Below are positions 1 through 11,941 of a stretch of DNA of 64,000 nt, piece after piece. The stretch's first letter is position 1; every line of letters starts with the position of its first letter. The notes under the pieces are model-generated. The model was not told where the DNA came from and searched no databases. It worked only from the letters and a program-made list of their open reading frames with translations. This DNA is from Cololabis saira. Taxonomy: Eukaryota > Chordata > Actinopteri > Beloniformes > Belonidae. The position numbers and the translations under genes are program-made. The stretch is taken from positions 17,404,017 to 17,468,016 of the forward strand of contig NC_084587.1 of NCBI RefSeq assembly GCF_033807715.1. Reading direction: 5' to 3'.

Positions 1-432
1 TGTGTTTAAGTGTGTGTGTGTGTAAGTGTGCATGCGTGAGCGTGAGTGTGAGTGTGTGTCAGCCCGCGTATCCTCCTAAGCCATGTTCTGTAATGTGACA
101 TTGCTGACTGGTGCTGACGTTAAGACTTTTCAGGGGAGAGTGGTGGTGGGGGGGGAAGCCTGCATCAGGAGAAAAACAGCTACCCCATCAAGTGTGTGCG
201 TGTGAGTGTGTGTGTGTGTGTGATGGGGTGCACGCTGAGAAAACTCTGCAGTCTATCTACAGCACATGAATGAGGACGTCAGAGTCCTTTGATGTTCTCA
301 ATAGTCATTTTAGCTGACCAGAAACATGAGAAGAAACATGCCTGAAAGGTGTTGGAGTTTCTGTTTATGCCGCGAGCCCCCTGGCATCAACAGAAACAAC
401 AATACAAGCAATGGAGAATAATTAATACTGAG

Positions 433-471
433 ACACACACACACACACACACACGCACACACACACACACA
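433..471. repeat. (CA)n microsatellite
   Basis: CA dinucleotide run with one CG interruption. GT-rich runs at about 1-60 and 190-222 are of the same kind on the opposite strand. Confidence 0.9.
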
Positions 472-799
472 GAGGCCGTGATCAAGCTGAACGTAACAGA
501 ATATCCATCACACTCAGCTGCTTCGCTCTCAAACAGCAACGGAGAGCCTGTTATCATAGATGAAGACGAATAACCATAATTTGATATTTAGGGAATGAGA
601 ATACGTCACAATTTTCCCAAACGATGAGAAAGCTACTACCCATTCTTTTAATTCAATGTCTCTTTTTGCGTAAGAACAAAATTACAATATCTCAGATCAT
701 TACGTTGGGTCTCATTTTAAATACCTCAGATAAACAACAAATTGAATGTTTTTTTCACCATGCCATTAATTATTAATAAAAAAAATAAACAAAAAAGAG

Positions 800-1600
800 A
801 ATGTTGTGTGCAGTACTAAGTACCCCCATTATCAAGCAGCCTGTAGATCCACCTTTAGCTGGAGTCTCCTCCTACGTGACTTCATCAGTCGTGTACACCC
901 TCTTCTTTGCAACTTTGCTTCGTTCTCTAAGAACGTGCTTGTGTACATCTCTCTTAAGTCCTCGCCACAAAACTTCAGCCATGTTTGAGCAGGTCATTCC
1001 AAAAACCTTGATTCTTTTTTCAGCCCTTCGGGCGTAAATTTGCTGGTGTGCTTCAGATCATTATCCAGTTGCAGGACCCAAAAAAGCTGTTAGCTCTTCC
1101 AAAGGTTGCCTCACGTTGGCCTTAAAAATACAAATTGGTGTTGGTGTCCAGGTCCTGTGGCTGCAGAACAACCTCCGGTATAAAGTGTTTCTGCAGAGAT
1201 TTTGTGTTCAAACATGGCACTGGGCCGTCGTGGTCGGGCACTTGGGGCAAATCTGCTATAAGTTTACACTTGTAAAAAGAGTGATAGCCCCTCTTACTGC
1301 TTTCCAAGTATGAAATATTCCTCCCAGTGTGGAACATTGAACTCCAAATTGTTTGATAATGTTTTTTTTCCAACTGTTTCCAAATTGATATGTAGCAGAA
1401 TTAGCTAAGACCTCTGCTGCCTCTGTTGACATGGTGTTAGCACACGACTGCCTGCAGACCAACAAACTGCTCACAGGTCGGATTGTATAGGGGGCGGGAC
1501 ATCGGCTGATGGTCAATTGCTGATAATTGGCAGCACCTGGCTGCAACTTACTCTCTAAAATCCTATGGAAGTAGTAAAGGGGTACTTGGTATTGCCCACA
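800..1600 (-). mobile_element. Decayed Tc1/mariner transposase (fossil 1)
   Basis: Read on the minus strand, about 1082-1037 translates to W-V-L-Q-L-D-N-D-L-K-H-T-S-K. This matches the W-V-M-Q-Q-D-N-D-P-K-H-T-S-K block that carries the second catalytic Asp of Tc1-type DDE transposases. The segment around 1145-1165 is the reverse complement of the G-P-G box of the same enzyme. Both ends resemble those of the other Tc1 copies in this window. Stops and frameshifts run throughout, so it is a dead copy. Edges are approximate. Confidence 0.8.
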
Positions 1601-2751
1601 TGTTGTTTTTTTGGATTAATTTTTATAAGAAGTTGCAGGCTGTGAAAAAAAAAACCAGTATGTTATTCAGCTGAAGCTATATTTTCCTAATACTGAGAGC
1701 CACACCAATCAGATCAGAACATTTTTAAATATTTTTGCACAATAATAACCGCATGCATGTAGCCTACTGTATTATTTATATTGATCACGGCCTTTGATAA
1801 GTAAAACGACAGCAGAGACGCATGGGCAAACCCGATGAGGTGTCTGCACCGGTGTTTGTTTCCGGTGGTTTGATTCCGATGCAGACCGAGGATCTGAACC
1901 AGAATAGGCCTCATAAACGGTTCAGCTCCTCAAAGGGTTTAAAAGATCACAGAATGATAGTTGCTGCCACATAGAATTTAAATTCTATGTTTGGGGTTGT
2001 AATGTGTGACCCCCCACCCAAGCACGCACACATACACGAGCTTGCTTGGCAAATTACATGCTGAGCATTGAAAAGCAAAAAACACACAAGACTATGGCCA
2101 CCAAACCAGGAGGCGGAAATACCTGTGTGAAAAACCTGCAGGACCTTTCTCTCTTCTGAAGCTGCAAATTCAAACAGTTCAGCTGTTAGCGATCCGACAT
2201 CACGCACACACACACGAACACACACAAAGGAAGTCACAGCCACTTCATTAGCAATGCACAAAACACTTTAGGTGAACTAAAGATGTTCGTATTACTTCCA
2301 TTTTTCCGTTCCCTCCAACGTGTTTGTCCTTACAGCTTCTTTCTACTCGTTTCCCCTCTTTTTCTTCCAAATTGACTTAATCTCGGCATCTACTGTCAAG
2401 TGGATTGATGGCATTAATTACAAAGCTGCTCATGCATGATTGGGCGCATTTGATTTTGGAACATTGCTGAAATAAGGAGGGATGGTTTTTTAATTTGACA
2501 CAGAGGACATTTATTATTTGAAAAAACAAAACAAAACTAACTTTATTAGGCCAGCTGGTCAGAGGCAAGACAGATAAATAATAACTTGTGGTTTAGTTTG
2601 TCTTTTTCTGGATCGCTTTCAGGAGCACAAAATATTTGAAATGCATGTTAGTGAATCATAAAGAAGATGGGAAGTGGTGAGATGAAGCAGGCTGAGGGAC
2701 CCAGATGATATAGGTAAATAAAAAATAAATAAATTGATTTTTTACAGCATT

Positions 2752-2985
2752 GTTTAATAATCCGGGTCCTTGGAACCCCCTGCGCTGTGTGTTCCAGGTG
2801 TTTCTCTGCTTCAGTAGCATCAATTCAGACGACAACGCCAAGCTGATGTGGCGATCCAGAGGTCTGCAACCACCTGCTGATGCAGTTGTGGCTGCAGATA
2901 CATCTGAACCAGGTGTGTTGGAGCAGGGAAACATTTCAAACATGCAGGACAGTGGATCCCGAGGACCAGAATCAAAGGACCCTAT
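2752..2985. mobile_element. Palindromic foldback MITE, copy 1
   Basis: The left half (tccgggtccttgga, then a gtgtttctctgcttcag block) is the imperfect reverse complement of the right half (a tggagcagggaaacattt block, then cccgaggaccagaa). The same family recurs at 8669-8880 and 23283-23508. It contains no transposase. An open frame on the plus strand here is only the palindrome being read through. Confidence 0.7.
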
Positions 2986-5411
2986 CTATCATCAGATGGA
3001 ACCGAGTGTAAACCTTCGTAAGAGCCCAAAACCACCTGTATTCCAGCAGTTCTAGGTGAGGCTTTTTACAGAGAACTCAAACTACACTAAACTTTTAAAA
3101 AACAAAACAACAAAAAGGACTGTTTGTACTGGCATTTATTCTGGTAGCTATTCAATTCTGAGCAATCTAATGTTAACAAATGCAAAAGGCGGCAGGCTCA
3201 TGGCCTATGGCTCTAACACTTTCCTGTTTTGTCACAAGCATCAAAGTATAGGTCTCGTTCAGTGAAAACAGAGGCCATGACCTCTCTTCCTTTTGTGCTT
3301 TTAACTGACGGTTGTGCAAATTAGTTTCCGCCAGCTGCTAAATGTGGTTTATTCTGTGTAGTGGCGACTCAGTTTGCTAAACCCACCGGTCACATGTGGT
3401 GGAGACAGCAAGTAGATAAGAATATTAATCATAAATGGGAAATTTTAATTTCATCCCACAGTGCAGACTGCATTTCGAGTTCACTTCATTCATTCGAGTT
3501 TATGAGGTTTATGAGACCCTAGAGGTCACTGTTGGGTTACCATAGCAACACCGGAAAATACCCAAACTGTTTTTGCTCCATTAACTAAATAGTTTAGTTG
3601 TTTTTTTTTTTAATTAAGAAAGTGAACCCCACAGATTATGTTCTATTTGGAGCGCCGCCAGGATTAATTATTGACGCACCAAATAAATAAAATAAGTAAA
3701 AATGTAATTAAATTTTTAGATAGAATAAAATAAAATAGTAACCTACTTAGCAGTACTTAGCAGGGAGTCATCTGATTGCCACATGCATATAAAAATTGCA
3801 TGAAAAAAATTAAAAAGGAATTTGTCGTTCTGTAAAAATGCAGTACAATCCTCCAAATTTGATCCTGATTCTGACACAGTGACTGTCACTCTGGAGGGAA
3901 TTTCAACGCTTAACTGAAACTAATTTATTACAGTATTTATTACATTATTTGCCACATTCAATCAAATAATTTTGGAAAAGGTGAAAAAAACTGAGTGAGT
4001 AATAGATTTTGAAATCTTCCTACAAGTGAGATGTGGGTACATTTTCTACCGTCATCGCAGCCGTACAGAGAATTTTGTGAAAACAGTCCTTTTTAAAACA
4101 CTTTTTGTGCATATACGAAGGTAAAAACATCTTGATTTTTCTTTCCACACTAAACCTAAACTGCACTAAGTGAAAGAGCTTTTTTTTTTTAGCTTTGTTA
4201 GTGTTAAAAATAGCATTTTACTTTGATGTAGCTCCATTTCCTCAAGTGTCAACATTAACTGCCATTTTGCTGCAAACACATATTTCATTCTTGCTGAAAA
4301 CTATTTCAATTAACATCGTTTTGGTCCCTAAACAAGGTTTACACTCTTTATGATTTAATAACAGACCTATTTGACCCTTTAAGTCCCTTTAAGCCGGGCT
4401 GCTGAACCTGTCCTGTCCCTGTAGAGACGATCACAGTCATGAGGGGAATCAGCCCGGCTGCTTTAAAATGATCAATTTACGGCTTAGAGGCAAACAGATT
4501 GAATGTTTTCCTGTCACTCACTGGTTCTGTTCATAGATCTTCATTGGTCTGATTGGTTAAGTTTGTTTTTCACAGTGATAAACGGACGTGTCATCCAATG
4601 AACTGCTACATATTTATCAAACGGTCTTTTCTAAAGAATATCCAAGCGAGACATCGCAGATGGATCAGTCTAACAAATCATCAGGTGGGTCTGCTTAGTC
4701 AGCCGCCCCATCCCGAGCAATTTTTACTTCCTTTTCTAAAATGCCTACTTAATAGTTAAACAGAGTGCTGAACTTCTTTCCATATCTATTGCTGCGGTAA
4801 AAGGGGCCGTTTACGTTGCACTTAATATAATCCTGAAGTAAGGACTCAAGCCTGATTGTCAACAGCGTCGTAATAGCTGCAGCACGAAGCCTGAAGTTCA
4901 TTAAATGAGCTATGACATAAAATCTGTCCCTAGTCTGTGTTATATGTTTTAATGAGTATAACAGAGACAGAGTGTCATTACATTTTGGTCCTGATCTGTA
5001 AAGAGCTCAGGGACTCTGCCAAATGCTAAAAGCAGTTATCTATCTGCTGTAATGTTGAGCCAAGCTTGTTACTAAGAACCATATGCGGAGGGGGATGAAA
5101 TAATGTCTAAAAGCAGCAATTTATCATCAGGAAATCTACGATGTTACGTTGGCTTCTTCATCAAACTCTGCACACAGACTTTTTCTAACCTCTGATAATG
5201 AGTGGAAGACAAAAAAACACTAGCAAGTGCTGCAATTCATCTTTCTGTTAACTTGAAAGTCTCTTTCGCTTCCATTTTCTCTGCCTCTTCCGTCTAACTT
5301 CTATTTTCTGTCATTTAAGATGCGAGGCTATCCATAACGATGCTTTCAAGATAATCTTAGAACCACTCAGTCACTCTCAATGCATTCATGTGCTTCCTCC
5401 TGAGGCAGTAC

Positions 5412-5597
5412 CTTGGTGAGGCTGCGGGCGGCGCTGTCCTTGCCTCCGGGGGTGAGGTTCCGGAGCTGGACGTCCAGCAGCTCCACCAGCTGGGCCATGG
5501 CCCGCACCGTGGACGGCACGTCGCCAGGCCGCAGCACCCCTTTGGTCTGGTCTGCCAGGTCCCTGGCCACGATCGCTGCCGTCTCGCCCGAGCGGAG
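5412..5597 (-). CDS. adgrl3: adgrl3 exon: start of GAIN domain
   Basis: This 186-nt exon (62 codons, phase 0 at both ends) starts after a cag acceptor (bases 5600-5598) with L-R-S-G-E-T-A-A and ends with S-L-T-K before a gtactg donor. It includes the block D-V-Q-L-R-N-L-T-P-G-G-K-D-S-A-A-R-S-L, which is essentially the latrophilin-3 version; latrophilins 1 and 2 differ here. In the family this region follows the HRM domain and begins subdomain A of the GAIN domain, which carries out receptor self-cleavage on the extracellular side of the plasma membrane. N-L-T is a potential N-glycosylation site. It is more GC-rich than its introns. Reading past the donor gives a stop after 17 codons, which supports the exon end. 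The next exon is outside the window. Confidence 0.94.
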
Positions 5598-7318
5598 CTG
5601 CGAGCCAGAGAGGATGGCAGCGGAGGAGAAAAACACAGAGTGAAAGTGACAGAGAAGTGGAAGGGGAAGGGGAAGTTTAAAGGAGTGTCAGATGAGGTGA
5701 GAAGTGAAGGGGTAATTTGGGGAAGGAGAAAAAAAAAGTGCAGTGAGTGAGAGGAAAGTTGCAGTAAAAGACAGATGGAGAATTGTTAGAAGGAAGAGTA
5801 AAAACAGACAAAGGACATATGGAATGAAGGAAATAAAGGTGAAGGAATGGACAGAATGGATATAGGAAGGAGAAAAAAGTTGTGAATACACCGGATCAGT
5901 GTGAAAAGCATTCAGTAACTTGTCCAGTTACTTGTGCATATGATCATGAAATCATTTAAGACTACTTTATGTAGCCTGGCAAGCATCCTGTTTCTTTCCA
6001 TCTTTGATGCAAAGAACTAGTGTGCTTCCTCTGGATTCATCTCTGATTTCTTGGGATAAAGAAGGAACTGACTCTTAGAAGCCACTGGAAAGGCCTGGCT
6101 GGCCAGCACCTCGACTGTAATGCTAATCTCTGAAACTTCTCTGTGTATTTCAATGACCCCGCACAAATTAGAACTGCAAATAGAAAATAGACGACAGAAG
6201 TGTGACAATTTCACAAAATTTCCACATGACGCAAATATGTTTTTACGCTTGCGTGACGAGTGGCAGTTTAGAATCCAATCTTCCAATAAAATTCCCATAA
6301 TCCCTTAGTCATGTCTAGCATTTTTTTACTTTGCAAAAACAAAAAAAAGAGCTCTCGTTCTTGGAAGGTTTGAACATAATTGCAGTTACTGGTGGGATAT
6401 GCTTTATAAAGGAAAGAGGAAAAGTCTGAGTGTTCACACATTAATAATTAAAAATCATGCTACATTTCAGAAAGATTTCAGAAACTGGAACAAAAAGAAT
6501 GCTCAACAAAATTTCAGAGAGAATACAAACATTCCAGGAAATGTTTAAGAGACTCATTTCAGAAAACAAAGCACATTTCCTGGTTTTCTTAATGTTTGTC
6601 AACTCCTAGTTTCACCGAGTCAAATTCAGAAGACCTCACTCTTGACTTAAACTACAAATAAATGTGTTCTTTTTATCGTTCAAGATAGTCATTGAGACTA
6701 ACATGTTTATAAATTAAAGAAAAACCTTTTAGCTATCAAAAATAAAGTCCATTGAAAACACACCTGCTGGTGCATCACTGCATCCTGACCATTTAGAAAC
6801 ATCTCATTCCTCTCCTGTTGTCAGGTAAAACCCAAGTTAAAATGTGAAAATGTGTACGATGACACCTTTAAAGAAGTTATTTTGTGTCCATGAAATAAAA
6901 AGTTAGGAAAGAAAAACATTAAACGCAGCATTTTAAAAAAGCCATGAAAACGTTTGTGTAATGGGTACTGAATTATTATTTTTCTTTTCTATTTAACTTT
7001 TAACACATGAGGACGTTTTCATCCCAGAGGCTTTTTTGAAGATCAGATTCGCCTACTGTGGTGTTTGTTGGCATATCACAATGAGCAAAACATGCACAGA
7101 GTGAATATATAATCTAAATGGACATTTCGGCTTTAGACGGGCAAGTTATTCCCACCAAGAGTTCTGGTTAACAAATGAAGATGGATCGATGGCCTAAATC
7201 TTTCCCTGTAGCCTGTCCTCATGGGTTACAAATATAGCTCCAGGCCTATATTCATAACATCCTCTTAAACCATGTTTAAGTGGGGGCTAAAAGCGCTAGC
7301 AGCACTATTTAGACTTAC
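5598..7318 (-). other. adgrl3: adgrl3 intron, HRM to GAIN
   Basis: A 1,721-bp intron with a gtaagt donor at 7318-7313 and a cag acceptor at 5600-5598. A purine-rich stretch (about 5640-5880, GAAG/GGAG-like) lies just upstream of the acceptor on the plus strand, which makes a long polypyrimidine tract in the pre-mRNA. I see no identifiable repeat or extra exon. Confidence 0.85.
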
Positions 7319-7422
7319 TTTCTGCATGATTTGGTTCACCCATGGTGACGTGCAGTTGCTGAGGTCGGGGCCTTTGGGGTCCCAGTAGCCAAAATGGGCC
7401 ACGCATCCGTATGTAGCAACAC
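7319..7422 (-). CDS. adgrl3: adgrl3 exon: second half of HRM domain
   Basis: A 104-nt exon. The first two bases complete a Gly codon begun by the previous exon, followed by 34 codons ending in phase 0. It reads V-A-T-Y-G-C-V-A-H-F-G-Y-W-D-P-K-G-P-D-L-S-N-C-T-S-P-W and on to M-Q-K. The W-D-P-x-G-P-D-L-S-N-C pattern is the hallmark of the latrophilin hormone-receptor-motif domain, with two of its conserved cysteines here and the others in the preceding exon. N-C-T is a potential N-glycosylation site. The acceptor is ttgcag and the donor a strong gtaagt. HRM packs against the GAIN domain in the extracellular region. The exon was too short to show up as a long open frame and was found by joining phases. 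Confidence 0.94.
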
Positions 7423-8071
7423 CTGCAACACAAGCAAAGCACAGGGGGTGAGACAGCTCCGCCAGTCACTGAAGACTCTCACGCTTCTTTTATGTTTGCT
7501 GTGTAATGATCGTAACTGGAGGATGATTGATCCCCTTTATGGCATGAGCTAATTAATTAAAATTGAGGAAATATGCCTTATGTGTGTAGTGAAAATTTAC
7601 ACACAGATCTAGTTTTCTCTATGACATAAAAATGAAAACTAATAATAAAGGAGTGTTAAATCTTTTTTATGGGTTAGCTTTCCCATATTTCAGTTTTGGT
7701 TTTTAAATATTTTCACCCAACGTTAGCACATACCATCATCTGTTGCAGGTGGTAGGAAGGTACTTGAAGAAAAAGATGTTGCAAACAGGATTGAGAAGGA
7801 AATAGTGTTGGTGTGGTTTTGTGATTAAAAAACAGGGTATGTGACTTCTAGAGGATGTCAAATATGTTGATACTTGAAAACAAACATGAACACAACACTG
7901 TTCCCATCCCTCTAGAGCTTCCCGACAGAACATAGCTCACGATAAACTCTCCCAATTTCCTCTCGCCCACTTCCCCACTTCATGTGCACAAAAACAAACC
8001 TGCTGCTCGTAAAGTTTGGGCTCGAGTGACGTTGGTAACGGTTTGGGGGACTGTGCATCTAGATGTATGTA

Positions 8072-8200
8072 TAAATTAAGGCTGTCAAACGATTTCATGT
8101 GTTAATCGTGATTAATCTTTTAACTGCACAATAATTTTTTTTAATGCTATGTTTACCGTAAAAAGATATTTTTCAAATTGCAATGATAGAGGAGCAGGCG
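8072..8200 (+). mobile_element. Possible end of a hAT-type element
   Basis: The stretch beginning with aggctgtcaaacgattt and continuing with gttaatcgtgattaatc resembles a dispersed teleost repeat end. I could not find a matching opposite end, so the length and class are uncertain. Confidence 0.35.
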
Positions 8201-8668
8201 ATTATCCTTACTTTCAACATATGGTTGTTGTTGTGCTAGAAAGACTTGTCTTAGGATTCAACACCGCTCTTTAGAAAACCAAACTGATAATCTGTGGATT
8301 GTATCATATTTTACAATACTATACTACTATTTCAGATGTGTTGCTTCTTGTTTCTTCCAACTACAGGTTTGGGTCATATTCCTTGTAATGTGCATGCCTT
8401 AATCTCATGTTTAAGAAAAAGTACTGTTAAACAACTGTTTTCTGTAACTTTACCAGCCCTAATAGATACATTTTTTCATGTCTTTACAAGATGGGTAGCT
8501 AGCGGATGTTGGCGGATGTTGATAAATTCAGTGAATGTGACAAAATAAACGTCCACGTTAAATGGGTTGAGTTGAGTTAGAAGTCACATAGAACCATTTA
8601 CCTTGCTTTTAGCTACCGTGGGGTTGTTTTTGTGTACAATTGTTTTCATCTTTGCAACTGAAATATCC

Positions 8669-8880
8669 CTAACATCGATGTTTCCCCACTTCGGTCCTCG
8701 AGTACCACTGTCCTGCATGTTTTAGATGTTTCCCTGCTGATAGACATGGCTGTGTCATTGACAGAGTTGTGCAGACCTGGATGACAAGCTGATGATGACC
8801 CAGGTGTACTGAAGCAGGGAAACGTCTCTAACATCCAGGGCAGGGGTACCCGAGGACCAGGGTTAGGAAACACTGTCTTA
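8669..8880. mobile_element. Palindromic foldback MITE, copy 2
   Basis: The left arm (gtttccccacttcggtcctc, then tgcatgttttagatgtttcc) pairs imperfectly with the right arm (gggaaacgtctctaacatcc, then gaggaccagggttaggaaac). It is homologous to copies at 2752-2985 and 23283-23508. Confidence 0.75.
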
Positions 8881-8987
8881 CATGACTGCTGTTGTATTTA
8901 TTAACATTTTCATTCGTATATTTGGCAAGTAATGACGAGATTTTCAACGACTATGAACAAGGTTTCGTCATAGCCACTTAACATATA

Positions 8988-9564
8988 CAGTAATCCCTTG
9001 TTTTTCGGGAGTTATGTTCCAAAAAAACCCTGTGATAAGAGAAATCCGTGAAGTAGCAACCTTTTTTTTTTTTCAACAATTATTATACAAGTCTTCAAAT
9101 TTCGGAGATCAGCATCGCCCACCACGACCCGATTAATTGGATTTGAAAGGGGGAAAATGAAAAAATGTTATGAAAAAAAATAATAATAGGACAAATTCTG
9201 ACTGCCGCTGCATCCTGACTCCGCTCAGGTTCAGGTGTGTTTTTTCAAGAGAAGAACATATTTATGGGTAGTTGTCGCTCTTTTTTCTTCTTGGCAAAAA
9301 GATTCTTATAAACCGACATGCCACCATCGATTATATTTGAGAACTGTAATGAAAGATTCATCAAAGGGTCCCGTTCTTGAGCTGCTCACTGACATTCATT
9401 GGCCGTTCTCAGCATTGTTGCTAAGCGACCAACTTTATTGAAACCAGAAGTGAAGAAGAGGAGAGACTGTTTAGCCAATCAGAATGCAGAACACAATGCA
9501 CGATGCAAATCCGTGACGCAGCGAGACCGTGAAAGGTGAACCGCGTTATAGCGAGGGATTACTG
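8988..9564. mobile_element. Tigger/pogo-like DNA element with TA duplication
   Basis: A 577-bp element bounded by inverted CAGTAATCCC and GGGATTACTG and flanked by TA at 8986-8987 and 9565-9566. The right end (cgcgttatagcgaggg) and left end (cgggagttatgttcc, then aatccgtgaagtagc) resemble the well-known tigger-type ends containing tccctcgctacttcgcgg. No transposase is left, so it is non-autonomous or internally deleted. It sits just inside the splice donor of the 9624-10055 exon. Confidence 0.75.
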
Positions 9565-9623
9565 TATCCATGGTCGTGCCAGCTGGACCCTACACTTTGC
9601 ATCTGCCCTTGTAGCCGACTTAC

Positions 9624-10055
9624 CCAGCGTTCCTACAGGGCAGGGCTGCTTGGCTGTCTGGCCTTGCTGCGTCCGGGGCCACGATATGTCAGCCGTCACC
9701 CTCGGACTGCAGAAGTCTTGCGGTGGAAGGGCAGGGGGCTGCGGGGCAGCGGGCGGGACTTGCACCGGAGGGGACCGGCCACCTTTCTGAATGGTATCTG
9801 GAATCTGATTGGTGTCAGAAGGCGAACCTCCGGCGGGAATCAAGACGGGCTGGCGGACGGTGGTGGTGGTCCGATACCGTTGGCCGGGGAAGGTGGTGAG
9901 CAGGGGCCTCGGGGTTGTGTAGTAGGGAGGGGAACGCGTGGTCGTGGCACGGCTGGTGGATGAGGACGAGGAACCTCCGCCACCCATCGGGCCCAGTCCT
10001 CCTCCTCCTCCCCCTCCTCCTCCACCTCCTCCTCGGTTTGGTGGCGGGCGGTAGT
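9624..10055 (-). CDS. adgrl3: adgrl3 exon: Gly/Ser/Thr/Pro stalk and first half of HRM
   Basis: A 432-nt exon, phase 1 in and phase 1 out. After the tttag acceptor it completes an Asp codon and reads Y-R-P-P-P-N-R, then a tract of 12 glycines, a Gly/Ser patch, and a Thr/Pro/Ser/Arg-rich stretch of about 80 residues. This is the flexible, probably O-glycosylated stalk that joins the olfactomedin and HRM domains. It then enters HRM with F-C-S-P-R, W-P-R-T-Q-Q-G-Q and K-Q-P-C-P-V-G-T-L-G before a gtaagt donor. The cysteine and Q-G-Q...K-Q-P-C-P spacing matches latrophilin-3. The stalk itself is poorly conserved in the family, and the Gly tract is encoded by an imperfect (GGA)n repeat that may vary in length. 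Confidence 0.92.
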
Positions 10056-10979
10056 CTAAAGAGAAAACGACGACACAGATTAAATTCACAGAGACAGAAA
10101 GGCAGACACAAACACATTTGCAGGCATTCATTTACACAGCAGTAAATAGCTGTGACAGCGAGTAGCTCATGTTCCTGATGACTTCCAAATGTCACTGTTT
10201 TGCCTCTTGTCACTACAGTCGCATGTCACATCTGTGTGAGGTTATTTATCACTTTCAAGAGTAGAACATGTTTCAATGCAATGGAAATATTCTGGTTCTT
10301 TTTTGTGGCGGTGGCGTTTTAATTCTGATAATAATGTGACCTCAAGTCCAAAACATTAATGGTTTGGTTTCTTTTCTTTTCTCTTTGATAGATAAACAGT
10401 CTTTCCTGAGGGGAGAATTACACAGCTGCGGTTCCGCAACCTAACTTGGCGGAAAAAACATTCTTTCGGTGACATGCATGATTCATAACTGATGACATCA
10501 CGAGAGGCAGGAAGGCGACTAAATGCACACGGCACACCCTTTCAACCTCAATATTTCATTGTACCACGGCTCAATTATTCACACTGACCCTGTTTAAGGG
10601 ACGGCGATGAAGAATGAATGGATCAGGAGATGGAGAGAAGGTGTTAATGTCCCTGTTACCTTACCTTCTGCTACTTTGCTTTAGAATTTCATTATTAGTC
10701 TATCAGTAACAAGGCCTTTGGAACTCATATGGGCTTAGAACTCATTACAACCTGAGTAGAACAACATGTTGCATATTGCACAATGTCATTATTTATTCAA
10801 CAAAAAAAATAAGTCGAACGCAGAAGCAGTGTGGGAAAAAGTATTCTCCAGCGGCTTGTGGAACTGCTTTCAACCGCAACACGTTGAACTAATAATTCTC
10901 TCCATGATGATATCGGTCTGTCGCGTCAGTGTGAAGGAATTCTGTCAAACTTGTCTTTACAATGTTGCTTCCGTACGTT

Positions 10980-11840
10980 GATGTTTGCAGGCATCCACTA
11001 ATGCAGAGTCCTCCCAAGGTCCCACAAGAACATTTCAGCCAGTTTGAGGGCTATAGAGGGCTGGCGTTTAGCTGTCTGACAGATGGCCTCACATGTGGTT
11101 CCAAAAGTTTTCATGGAGATTTGCGGGACTGACTCGGTCGACTGTGAGGTGCCCGGGTCCCTAGCTGCAAAAGCAAGCCCAATCATCATCCTTCCACCAC
11201 CCTGCTTCACAGTGGGTATTAACCGTATTTGGTGATTGCAACACAGCACTGGCAAAAAGGGTCAGAAACAAGTCTTGCTCAGACACAGCTTAACAAATCT
11301 AAGCCATGCTGCCATGCAGCCCTCCATCCTTCCAAACTATACAGACTTGGACGGTGTTTTTCTGATTGTACTGTCATAAATTTTAACATCCATCATGCTA
11401 ACTGGCGCCTGTAAAGTCTGAGTTTTTTTTTTTTGCAATGCTCACTCTGAGCACTCTGCAGTCTGACCTTAGGGTGAACTTGATGGGACATCTGATCCTT
11501 GGAAAATTGGCAGCAGTATTGAATGTTTTCCACTTGGAATAATCTTTCTCACCACAGAATAATGGACTCCACATCATCTGGAAATCGCCTCATAAGCCTT
11601 CCCCGGTTGATGGTCGGCAACAATTGCTTCTCTAAGACCACTGGTTGATGTCTTTTCTCCTTAGCATTGTGTTAATGGACACTTCTATACTAACAAACTG
11701 CCAAGTTTTCTGCTTTTATAGAGATGTTCACGTCCGTTGATGATCATTTAATGCATGCTATTAGCAGCAGCTGGCTGGTGCGTTCCCTTCTTTGTTCCAG
11801 CGGAAGCAGTAAGTGTAAACTCACTTTTTGACACACTGCA
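10980..11840 (-). mobile_element. Decayed Tc1/mariner transposase (fossil 2)
   Basis: The minus-strand frame at 11255-10998 reads I-P-T-V-K-Q-G-G-G-R-M-M-I, close to the T-V-K-H-G-G-G-S-V-M-V block of Tc1 transposases, and then D-P-G-T where intact copies have G-P-G. Further along (about 11480-11720) the reverse complement of the helix-turn-helix part is recognisable from its similarity to the other copies in the window. Stops and small deletions are present. Confidence 0.8.
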
Positions 11841-11941
11841 TGTGCATCTTTGCTTGGTTTTTGTTCTAGTGGAATATATTGTGCGTTTATCTCGATCTAA
11901 TATTGTATTAACTTAATCAAAAGACCTATTAAGCCTATTAA

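Larger units (their letters stand above)
1..5411 (-). other. adgrl3: adgrl3 intron after the first GAIN exon (incomplete)
   Basis: This is the 5' part of the intron that starts at the donor of the 5412-5597 exon and runs off the low end of the window. It is AT-rich. It holds GT/CA microsatellites (about 1-60, 190-222, 433-471), a decayed Tc1 transposase (800-1600) and a foldback element (2752-2985). I looked for the next GAIN exon on the minus strand, which in relatives continues with a K/R-E-R-C stretch, and did not find it. Nothing else recognisable is seen in 1600-2750 or 3000-5411. Confidence 0.8.
7423..9623 (-). other. adgrl3: adgrl3 intron splitting the HRM domain
   Basis: A 2,201-bp intron with a gtaagt donor at 9623-9618. 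It holds a Tigger-like element that ends 57 bp inside the donor side (8988-9564), a foldback element (8669-8880) and a possible hAT-type end (8072-8200). The rest is unremarkable AT-rich DNA. Confidence 0.85.

Noticed and set aside
5388..5750. Plus-strand frames antisense to the GAIN exon
   Set aside because: Shadows of the real exon on the other strand.
9529..9963. Plus-strand frames opposite the stalk exon
   Set aside because: Antisense shadow of a GC-rich coding exon.
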